Assembly: GCA_018269055.1 (NCBI GenBank)
Contig: JAFDVI010000031.1
Location: forward strand, 62,001-126,000
Length of the DNA: 64,000 nt
Source: Acidobacteriota bacterium
GTDB lineage: Bacteria > Acidobacteriota > Blastocatellia > RBC074
Direction of reading: 5' to 3'
Shown: positions 28,721-35,335 of the stretch, one piece after another
How the letters are laid out: every line of letters begins with the position of its first letter
How positions within the stretch are numbered: the first letter of the stretch is position 1
The notes under the pieces: model-generated
The model's input: only the letters and a program-made list of their open reading frames with translations
What the model was told of the DNA's origin: nothing
Database searches by the model: none
Position numbers and translations under genes: made by a program

Positions 28721-29755
28721 TCACCGACTGCTCTGCACCGCCTGCTGCCAGGCTCCTTTGATGATGTCGTCGTATGCCCTTGACCAGCCGCCAAAATCCG
28801 CGACTTTGAATGGCATTTCGACCGGCACAAAGCCAGTGTTCAGGTCTTCAAGTACGGATCGAAACCGCGCGCGCGTCCAGGCTTGTTGCGCCGGGCGTTC
28901 CCACAAACTGCGAACGAACAATTCCACCAGCGCATACCGGCAAGATCCCATCAAATGATCAATAATCACCACCGGATGTTCACACATCACTGTCGCGGGC
29001 GGTATGACGATTTCAATTGGGACTCCTTTGTCCCGCATTTGCAGCGCTTCCATTTCATAGGTTATTAGCGCATCACCTTCGTTGTGTTCAAACAGTGCGC
29101 GAGCCGCGCGAGCGGATTCCGGCGTCGCTTTGATGTTTCTGCTGATTCGCCGTAACAGTTCCAACGAAGCTTCCGGGTCGCGCCTGCCGGTCGCTTTTTC
29201 CAGCTTGATTTGTTCCGAACCATAAATCGCCACCAAAGCCCAATTGCCCGCGCCGGAAGAAGTCGGATCGCACAGGATGACGCCGACGCCGGGTTTGCCC
29301 AAATCGCCATAATCGCGAATGCGTTTGGGATTGCCCGCACGGGTCACAATGACAATCGGCGTTCGGTTGACGATGCCGTTAAAGGGCAGTTTGCGCCAAT
29401 CGCTATTGGTCACATCGGGACGAAGCAACCGTTCGGCGTTTCGTTCAATGGATAAAAGCGCGACATCAGCATCCACTCCCATGACGAGTTGATTCGTGAC
29501 AATTTCCGAACCAGCAAAAGACGATTCAAAGTTGATGTGTTGGCCGGTCTTTTCAGCCCATTCTTTCTGGAACCGCGGAAAGATTTCAGCCTGTAGCGGT
29601 TCCTTTGCCACGCTAAAGCCATACATGATGATCGTCGCGTTTTCTTCGCTGGCCGACCGACGACGGCACCCTGTCACTTCAAAAAGCAAAACCAACACAA
29701 ACAGCGCAAATAAAATCCCTGACGTTGGCAAATTGTGTTTCAGCAAATTGGGCAT
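28721..29755 (-). CDS. Sulfate/thiosulfate-family periplasmic binding protein
   Basis: 344 residues from the ATG at 29755; a TTG codon just before it is in frame. The N-terminal hydrophobic segment ends in VTGC, so a lipoprotein anchored at C30-31 is likely. Family features are FAGSEIVTNQLVMGVDADVAL, the GxGNWALVAIYG segment and EGDALITYEMEAL, as in Sbp/CysP. It captures sulfate or thiosulfate for the permease encoded directly downstream. Molybdate or another oxyanion cannot be excluded from sequence alone. Confidence 0.82.
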   Translation of the reverse strand: MPNLLKHNLPTSGILFALFVLVLLFEVTGCRRRSASEENATIIMYGFSVAKEPLQAEIFPRFQKEWAEKTGQHINFESSFAGSEIVTNQLVMGVDADVALLSIERNAERLLRPDVTNSDWRKLPFNGIVNRTPIVIVTRAGNPKRIRDYGDLGKPGVGVILCDPTSSGAGNWALVAIYGSEQIKLEKATGRRDPEASLELLRRISRNIKATPESARAARALFEHNEGDALITYEMEALQMRDKGVPIEIVIPPATVMCEHPVVIIDHLMGSCRYALVELFVRSLWERPAQQAWTRARFRSVLEDLNTGFVPVEMPFKVADFGGWSRAYDDIIKGAWQQAVQSSR

Positions 29756-30086
29756 CAAAAAACACTCTCGTCTTCAGGTTGAGACACGCCGACATCCAGT
29801 TTTTACTGTCTACGGCTATTAACTTCTGGGGAAACGAGATAAGTGAGGCTGCCTCTTTATTTCTTAATCGCTCACGAGATCAGGGCGCATAACTTTTCGG
29901 GAAGAATACGATCTGGCAGGAAAACTCATTTGTTCCAGGTACATCACCACATTCGAATCATCAACTGTCTATCCAACTTTTTCCCAGCCAGCGTAGCTAA
30001 TACCCCTTCAGAACTGACCTAACCTGAAAGGTCAGCAAACCTCAATTCCATTGACTGATTAGTATTAGAACTGTGACAACGGGCGG
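29756..30086 (-). other. 5' leader of the sulfate transporter operon
   Basis: About 330 transcribed bases between the promoter and the binding-protein start. It can form a CTGACCT/AGGTCAG hairpin near 30020-30042. I saw no SAM-riboswitch core and no run of cysteine codons. A 26-codon ORF starting MYLEQMSFPA near 29945 has no clear ribosome binding site and is not called. Confidence 0.4.
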
Positions 30087-30116
30087 GTTATACACGTCCG
30101 CTTGCGCGAAAGTCAA
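30087..30116 (-). promoter_or_regulatory. Sigma-70 promoter for the sulfate transporter operon
   Basis: On the minus strand TTGACT (30111-30116) and TATAAC (30087-30092) are 18 bases apart. The spacer contains GCGCAAGCGGACGTG directly before the -10 box. A closely similar block precedes the -10 box of the sat operon promoter, so the two may share a regulator. It lies between the cysH stop and the binding-protein gene. Confidence 0.75.
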
Positions 30117-30177
30117 TCATACATTGCCGTGACATTTCGTGTTCAATCGTAGGTGATCGCTCCCATATTCCGTTGCG

Positions 30178-30888
30178 TTATGAAAGGTGAATGCCGCATT
30201 CCTGTTTTTTGCTGCCAGCCCAACGCCCACTGCGTTCATGGTCGCCAGTGGCAACCGGGCGAGTGCATGGCTGACAACCAATGCTGGTGTAACCGTCGTC
30301 GTAAAGCCGGTTGTAAGGCAGGTTGTGTTTGACGATGTAGCTCCAAACCTGGGAGCGGTTCCATGTTGCCAGCGGATGAATTTTGACCATTTCGTTGCGC
30401 GTATTCCATTCGACAGTTTTGATGCTTGCGCGCGTGGAAGATTGATCCCGGCGCAACGCCGCGATCCAGGCTTCGTATCCGGCAAGCGCTTTTTGTAATG
30501 GTTCAACTTTGCGCAGGCGGCAACACAGGTCGGAGTTGGTTTCGTAGAGCCGTTCACCGTGAATTTTCGACTGCTCTTCGACGGATAAAACAGCGCGGGC
30601 TTCGATCAAATTGAACTTGTACCGGTCACGCAACCGCTCCTTGACTTCATCCGTGGCGTCGAATTGAAAGCCCGTGTTCAGATAAATGATCGGCGTTTCC
30701 GGCGCAACACGCATCAGATGATCCATCAACACGACGCCTTCAGCGCCGAAGTTCGACGTCATGACCAATTTTGGAGAATGACGGGCGACAGCCCATTCCA
30801 AAACCTCCTCGACGTTACGCCCCTCAAAATGATCGGCTAAAAGACTGATTTCGTGTTCCCGAGCCGTGATCGGTTTTACTGCTGCCAT
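30178..30888 (-). CDS. cysH: Adenylyl-sulfate (APS) reductase, assimilatory, iron-sulfur type
   Basis: 236 residues. It reduces APS (or PAPS) to sulfite with thioredoxin in the cytosol. The cysteine pattern CC at 122-123 and C205/C208 is that of enzymes carrying a [4Fe-4S] cluster, which usually prefer APS. The catalytic cysteine is C231 in KKQECGIH. The substrate loops TSNFGAEGVVLM and YLNTGFQF are present. GAGGAG precedes the ATG. It is the last gene of the sat operon. Confidence 0.95.
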   Translation of the reverse strand: MAAVKPITAREHEISLLADHFEGRNVEEVLEWAVARHSPKLVMTSNFGAEGVVLMDHLMRVAPETPIIYLNTGFQFDATDEVKERLRDRYKFNLIEARAVLSVEEQSKIHGERLYETNSDLCCRLRKVEPLQKALAGYEAWIAALRRDQSSTRASIKTVEWNTRNEMVKIHPLATWNRSQVWSYIVKHNLPYNRLYDDGYTSIGCQPCTRPVATGDHERSGRWAGSKKQECGIHLS

Positions 30889-30911
30889 TGCGTTGCTCTC
30901 CTCAGTATAAG

Positions 30912-30990
30912 GTGGCGCAACCAGCCATGGTTGCGTTGCCTTCTAAACCCACTTCGCAGGAAACCGCGCAACCATGGCTGGTTGCGCTAC
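30912..30990. repeat. Inverted repeat of the GTAGCGCA...TGCG family
   Basis: The left arm from 30912 and right arm 30965-30990 are near-perfect inverted copies with an AACCAGCCATGGTT palindrome inside. The right end supplies the TAG stop codon of the siroheme synthase gene (30987-30989). The same outer sequence GTAGCGCA is used at 56691-56810, where it supplies the recO stop. Confidence 0.75.
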
Positions 30991-31625
30991 TCTTGCCACG
31001 CCTTCAACATCCTCAATGCCATTTGCCTGGCTTCTTCGCGCTTTCCTTCTCGCAGAATCTCAATGACCTGTGATTCAACGAACGCATGAAGCACTTTGCG
31101 GCGCTGCTCGAAATCCGGTATCAAGCGTTTGGCTTCCGCGCGCATTTCGGCGGCAATTTCCAGCAATTCGCCGTATTCGTCGCCGATCAGTTCCCCGATT
31201 TCCCGTTTGACCCGCTGCGCAACCGAAGGGCTGCCGCCGCCGGTGGAAACGCTGATTTGAATGTCGCCGCGCGTGATCAAGGCAGGCGTAATAAAGCTAC
31301 ACAGCGCAGGTTGATCCACCACGTTGTGAAGCAGTCCCAACTTCGCTGCCAAACGCGCGACTTTCTCGTTCGTAGCCTGATCGTTGGTCGCGCTGATGAC
31401 CAGCGAGACGTTTTTCAAATCTCCAATTTCAAATTTGTCTTGCCGGTATTCGATCTGGCCGCGTTCGGCCAACGCTGCCAAGCGCGGCGTCAAATCCGGG
31501 CTGACCACTCGCACCTGCGCTCCCGCTTCGACCAATTGAATCGCCTTTCCTTCAGCAATCAGACCGCCGCCAACCACCAGCACGGCGCGGCCTTTGAGAT
31601 CGAGATAAACCGGGTAATAGCGCAT
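30987..31625 (-). CDS. Precorrin-2 dehydrogenase / sirohydrochlorin ferrochelatase (siroheme synthase, N-terminal type)
   Basis: 212 residues, matching the stand-alone Met8/CysG-N family. It oxidises precorrin-2 with NAD and inserts iron to give siroheme, the cofactor of sulfite reductase. The Rossmann motif VLVVGGGLIAEGKA lies at 15-28, with a conserved ISATND segment and the dimer-domain motif SVSTGGGSPSVAQRVK. It follows cobA in the same operon after a 55-base gap. Its stop codon lies inside an inverted repeat. Confidence 0.92.
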   Translation of the reverse strand: MRYYPVYLDLKGRAVLVVGGGLIAEGKAIQLVEAGAQVRVVSPDLTPRLAALAERGQIEYRQDKFEIGDLKNVSLVISATNDQATNEKVARLAAKLGLLHNVVDQPALCSFITPALITRGDIQISVSTGGGSPSVAQRVKREIGELIGDEYGELLEIAAEMRAEAKRLIPDFEQRRKVLHAFVESQVIEILREGKREEARQMALRMLKAWQE

Positions 31626-31632
31626 TTTCTAG

Positions 31633-31786
31633 TTGCGGATTGTGAATTTTGGAATGCGGATTTGCGCCGCCTTTCAACCTTCAGCTTGCCAATGCCTCGT
31701 AAAATGGGTTGGGCAATCGGAAACTTTCCATCGCTACAGCTTCGGCCAGCGAACTCCGAAATCCGCGATCCGAAATCCGCAATTCG
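31633..31786. repeat. ATCCGCAAT-type repeat flanking and entering the cobA 3' end
   Basis: TTGCGGATTGTGAATTTTGG near 31633 is an imperfect inverse of ATCCGCGATCC-GAAATCCGCAAT near 31761-31783. The second arm lies inside the cobA frame and encodes part of its C-terminal extension (ELRISDRGFR). Related sequences occur at 53951-53993 and 59614-59674. Confidence 0.45.
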
Positions 31787-32544
31787 TTGAACCATTGCAG
31801 CTTTTCACGCAACCGGACGACTTCGCCGACGATAATCAGTGCCGGAGCTTTGAGCTTCTGGCGACGAACCGTATCCGCGATGTTGGCGAGCGTGCCGACG
31901 ACGGTTTCCTGCTTGTCATAAGTTCCCCAACTGACAACCGCCACTGGCGTTTCAGCGTTTCTGCCGTGTTCGATCAATTGCGCGACGATTTCGCCAATCC
32001 GCGTCACGCCCATGAAAAACACAACCGTGTCTACGCCCTGGGCCAAATGCTGCCAGCGGATTGCGGATTCGGATTTCGCAGGATCTTCATGGCCTGTGAC
32101 GAAGGTGACGGAACTGCTCAAACCACGGTGCGTGATGGGAATTCCCGCATACGCCGCGACCGATGAACCTGCGGTCACGCCCGGCACGACTTCCCATTCG
32201 ATTCCGGCTTCGGCAAGCAACAACGCCTCTTCGCCGCCGCGTCCGAAGATGAAGGGATCGCCGCCTTTCAGCCGCACGATCAATGCATGCTCTTCCGCCA
32301 TATCCAGTAACAGAGTGTTGATTTCCGATTGTGTCCACGAATCACCGAAACCACGTTTGCCGACATACAGCAATTCGGCTTCGGGCGAAGCGTGTTTCAG
32401 AATTTCCGCGTTGACCAAATAGTCGTAAATCACGCAATCCGCCGCCGCGATCAAATCGCGCGCTTTCAGCGTGAGCAGGCCGGGATCGCCCGGCCCTGCT
32501 CCGACCAAATAGACTTTGCCTGTTTGGTTTTGTCGAAATTTCAT
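31681..32544 (-). CDS. cobA: Uroporphyrinogen-III C-methyltransferase
   Basis: 287 residues. It methylates uroporphyrinogen III twice with S-adenosylmethionine to give precorrin-2, the substrate of the next gene. Motifs are VYLVGAGPGDPGLLT at 11-25, VRLKGGDPFIFGRGGEE and VPGVTAGSSVAAYAGIPITHRG. The ATG overlaps the cysC stop as TAATG. The protein carries about 34 extra C-terminal residues, partly encoded by an ATCCGCAAT-type repeat, which look like an invaded and extended end. Confidence 0.94.
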   Translation of the reverse strand: MKFRQNQTGKVYLVGAGPGDPGLLTLKARDLIAAADCVIYDYLVNAEILKHASPEAELLYVGKRGFGDSWTQSEINTLLLDMAEEHALIVRLKGGDPFIFGRGGEEALLLAEAGIEWEVVPGVTAGSSVAAYAGIPITHRGLSSSVTFVTGHEDPAKSESAIRWQHLAQGVDTVVFFMGVTRIGEIVAQLIEHGRNAETPVAVVSWGTYDKQETVVGTLANIADTVRRQKLKAPALIIVGEVVRLREKLQWFNELRISDRGFRSSLAEAVAMESFRLPNPFYEALAS

Positions 32545-33107
32545 TACGCCGCCTTTGCTTTCTGCACTTCAGCGATCAAACCCAGGGCTTCGAGCTTGGC
32601 GAGGATTTTCCCCGCGCTCTCTTCGACAGTTTCGTTGTCGCTGCTGACACGCACTTCCGGATTGAGCGGTTCTTCGTACGGATCGGAAACGCCCGTGAAT
32701 TGTTTGATTTCGCCAGCGATGGCTTTTTTGTATAGGCCTTTGATATCGCGCGCGACCAGCGTGTCGAGTGATGCATGGACAAACACTTCGACAAACTTCA
32801 CGCCTTCGCCTTCGACGCTGGCGCGCACTTCGTCGCGGATTTCGCGGTAAGGAGAAATCGCCGCCGCAATCACGCCCACGCCGTTGCGCGATAACAACCT
32901 CGCGACATAACCGATGCGGCGAATGTTCGTGTCCCGATCTTCTTTGGAAAATCCCAGCCCTTTGCTGAGGTTGGTGCGAACTTCGTCGCCGTCGAGCACT
33001 TCGACGGCAACGCCGCGTTCGCGCAGTTGAGGAACCAAGGCATCTGTCAGCGTCGTTTTGCCAGCGCCCGACAAACCTGTAAACCAGAGAGTAAATCCTT
33101 GTGCCAT
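32544..33107 (-). CDS. cysC: Adenylyl-sulfate kinase
   Basis: 187 residues. It phosphorylates APS to PAPS with ATP. The P-loop GLSGAGKT is at 11-18, and [27 protein letters not shown] is the APS-binding region. Its presence beside an iron-sulfur (APS-type) reductase suggests that PAPS serves sulfation or that the reductase accepts both. The start lies 31 bases after the 3' end of the tRNA-Cys gene on the same transcript, and the stop overlaps the cobA start. Confidence 0.95.
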   Translation of the reverse strand: MAQGFTLWFTGLSGAGKTTLTDALVPQLRERGVAVEVLDGDEVRTNLSKGLGFSKEDRDTNIRRIGYVARLLSRNGVGVIAAAISPYREIRDEVRASVEGEGVKFVEVFVHASLDTLVARDIKGLYKKAIAGEIKQFTGVSDPYEEPLNPEVRVSSDNETVEESAGKILAKLEALGLIAEVQKAKAA

Positions 33108-33137
33108 AAAACTTGTGTAAATTCCTTTCGTGTGTGT

Positions 33138-33212
<75 letters not shown>

Positions 33213-33223
33213 CCGTAATTCGT

Positions 33224-34399
33224 TTATGCCTTTGCGCTTGCGGCAGCCTGCCGGAAGCCTTCGATCAGTACTTGCGCGACTTCGGGACGCGTGAACTCAA
33301 TTGGCGGAATTTCGCCATTGGTCAGCATTTCGCGCACCTTGGTGCCGCTCAAGCTGACGTGATGCGAAGCGTCGTGCGGGCAGGTTTTCAGCGAAGCCAT
33401 GCCGTCGCACTTGCGGCAATAAAACGTGTTGTCGAAAAACATCGGCGTGATGCCGATTTCTTCCGGCGTGAAGTCGCCGAAAATCTTTTGCGCGTCATAA
33501 GTGCCGTAATAATTACCAACGCCTGCGTGGTCGCGGCCTACGATGAAATGCGAACAGCCATAATTTTTGCGGATTGTGGCGTGGAAGATGGCTTCGCGCG
33601 GCCCGGCGTAGCGCATCGCCGCAGGCAACACGCCCAACACCGTGCGATCTTTCGGATAGTAGTTATCTAAAATAGCTTCATAAGCGCGCAGCCGAACATC
33701 CGCCGGAATGTCGTCGGCCTTGGTTTCGCCGACAATCGGGTGCAGCAGCAACCCATCCACGGTTTCCATCGCGCATTTCTGAATGTATTCATGTGCGCGA
33801 TGAACCGGATTGCGCGTTTGGAACGCAACAATCCGTTGCCAACCTTTTTCGACAAACAAAGCGCGCGTTTGCGCTGGCGTACGGCGATATTGTTTGAATT
33901 CTTCGCCGTTCGGGTGATTGAGCACGGTGACTTTGCCGCCAAGCAAAAACTCACCTTGCGAATACAACACTTGCACGCCGGGATGTTTCTCTTCCGCCGT
34001 TCTGTACACCGCTTCGGCTTCGCGCTGCTTGTCGTAGCCGTAAATTTCAGCCAGATGCAGAATTGCGACGACCTGCCCGTTGCGCGTTTTCAACGCGACA
34101 TCGTCGCCAACATTCAGCCTCGCGCGTTCATCGGCAGTCGCCGACAAGGTAATCGGAATGGACCATACCAATCCGTTTGCCAACCGGCGATTATCACGCA
34201 CGGACAGATAATCGGTTTCGCCCAGAAATCCTTCCAGCGGCGACAGCGCGCCGATGGCGATCAATTCCAAATCGGCTTCGGCGCGGGCGTTGATGGTCAC
34301 GCTCGGCAATGTTGCCGATGCGCGCAATAAAGTTTCTCGCTCAGCGCCGCGCGCTTCCCGATCAACCAACTTGCCGCCGTGAGGCGTAATCAAGCTCAT
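33224..34399 (-). CDS. sat: Sulfate adenylyltransferase (ATP sulfurylase)
   Basis: 391 residues, the monofunctional bacterial/archaeal Sat type. It makes APS from sulfate and ATP. The nucleotide motif QTRNPVHRAHEY is at 194-205 and GRDHAG at 288-293. A FYCRKCDGM...CPHD segment near the C-terminus may bind zinc. AAGGAG lies 8 bases before the ATG. It is the first full enzyme gene after the cysteine-rich leader and is followed by tRNA-Cys and cysC. Confidence 0.96.
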   Translation of the reverse strand: MSLITPHGGKLVDREARGAERETLLRASATLPSVTINARAEADLELIAIGALSPLEGFLGETDYLSVRDNRRLANGLVWSIPITLSATADERARLNVGDDVALKTRNGQVVAILHLAEIYGYDKQREAEAVYRTAEEKHPGVQVLYSQGEFLLGGKVTVLNHPNGEEFKQYRRTPAQTRALFVEKGWQRIVAFQTRNPVHRAHEYIQKCAMETVDGLLLHPIVGETKADDIPADVRLRAYEAILDNYYPKDRTVLGVLPAAMRYAGPREAIFHATIRKNYGCSHFIVGRDHAGVGNYYGTYDAQKIFGDFTPEEIGITPMFFDNTFYCRKCDGMASLKTCPHDASHHVSLSGTKVREMLTNGEIPPIEFTRPEVAQVLIEGFRQAAASAKA

Positions 34400-34816
34400 G
34401 TCTTAACTCCTTATTTCTATTCGTAATGGTTTTTGCTTTTTTGCCGTTCGCGGGGCCGCGGCGGCTCGCTTTGATTTTGCTTTCGATTGGCTGACAGACC
34501 AGTTCTTTCAGGGTGATCTCGAATTTCCAATCGGCGATTTCAAATTTAACGCCCATAACATTACCTCACTCGGTGCGCTTTGCGCACATACGCTGCACAA
34601 TGATGTGCAATGGTGATGGTGGCCCCGACCAATGCCACGCCTGTCTTTTGCGAGCAAAGCGGAATCGCGATTGTCAGCCCAGGCTTTGCGGCCCAGCACT
34701 AAGCTGACTTGATAAATCGGGAATTTACCGCTGCCTCCGAACAGGATTCGGCGTCAGTTAGGAATTCAAATTAAATTGATACGGATTTTGCTGCGATCAG
34801 ACGGCAGCAACAGAAA
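34400..34816 (-). other. Untranslated stretch between the polycysteine leader ORF and sat
   Basis: About 415 transcribed bases. Directly after the leader stop is a GCTGC/GCAGC hairpin (34790-34808). Further on are CCGAA/TTCGG, a GTCAGC...GCTGAC stem, TGCACA/TGTGCA and GTGCGC/GCGCAC hairpins. None is followed by a long T run, so a classic intrinsic attenuator is not evident. Short frames here include one reading GRGHHHHCTSLCSVC (34508-34699) without a good start signal. Confidence 0.5.
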
Positions 34817-34975
34817 CTAACAACAACAGCAACAACAACAGCAGGATTTTTTGGCAGGGTGCAGACGACAGGTGTGGAAAAAGGAAGGAACGGATTGAAG
34901 AGAAACTGCATTCAGGCTGCGACTGATCGGCAGCCCTGAGAAAACTGAACGACGTATCTTTGTTGCGTTTTCCAT
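34817..34975 (-). CDS. Leader peptide ending in eight consecutive cysteines (candidate cysteine attenuator)
   Basis: A 52-codon ORF: ATG at 34975, TAG at 34817-34819. AAGG lies 7 bases before the ATG. The peptide begins MENATKIRRS, has one internal cysteine (FFHTCRLHP) and ends AKKS followed by eight Cys codons (TGC TGT TGT TGT, twice) and the stop. It lies about 60 bases after the predicted transcription start of the sulfate assimilation operon. Polycysteine leader ORFs that sense cysteinyl-tRNA supply are known from mycobacteria; that this one acts the same way is inference. Confidence 0.85.
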   Translation of the reverse strand: MENATKIRRSVFSGLPISRSLNAVSLQSVPSFFHTCRLHPAKKSCCCCCCCC

Positions 34976-35042
34976 TGAAGTACCTTGTTTTAGCTCAATT
35001 TATTTTCGTAAGTCCGCGCTATGACATCCATAGCTTCGTGGG

Positions 35043-35072
35043 CTTATACACGCCGCTAACGCAAACTGTCAA
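35043..35072 (-). promoter_or_regulatory. Sigma-70 promoter of the sulfate assimilation operon
   Basis: On the minus strand TTGACA (35067-35072) and TATAAG (35043-35048) are 18 bases apart. The segment GCGTTAGCGGCGTG before the -10 box closely matches GCGCAAGCGGACGTG at the second sulfur promoter (30087-30116). The predicted start is near 35036. Confidence 0.8.
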
Positions 35073-35158
35073 TTTAATTCTCTGCATAGGCGCGATAAAA
35101 AGGATTTATGTCACTTAGCCTACCAACCAACGCACCCGGAATGGACTGGCCTCCTCAA

Positions 35159-35335
35159 TCAGTTTTCGGCCAAATCGGAACAATCACCAATCGGATACGG
35201 AAAGCCGCATGCGAGGCAAGGCTGTCTGCGGCCACAAACTGCATCCGGAACCGGCGCGTCGCATCTCAGACACCTCAAAGCGTCGCCTGTCGCCTGCTCT
35301 TGCGCCTCATCTTCAGTTTCAATTTCGGCGTTCAT
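35159..35335 (-). CDS. Small zinc-ribbon protein
   Basis: 58 residues. The ATG at 35335 overlaps the stop of the PBP-SpoIID gene (ATGA), so translation is coupled; an in-frame start at 35374 lies inside that gene. Two CxxC pairs (LRCLRCDAP and PCLACGFP) plus single cysteines suggest a zinc ribbon. The N-terminus is acidic (MNAEIETEDEAQEQ). No function known. It is the last gene of the alpha-2-macroglobulin cluster. Confidence 0.6.
   Translation of the reverse strand: MNAEIETEDEAQEQATGDALRCLRCDAPVPDAVCGRRQPCLACGFPYPIGDCSDLAEN

Noticed and set aside
29756-30086. SAM riboswitch before the sulfate transporter operon
   Set aside because: I looked for the conserved SAM-I core and found no convincing match.
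34362-34556. 64-codon minus-strand ORF overlapping the sat start
   Set aside because: GAGG lies before its ATG, but it overlaps sat out of frame and its sequence (MGVKFEIADWKFEITLK) resembles translated intergenic repeat. Kept only as a remark.
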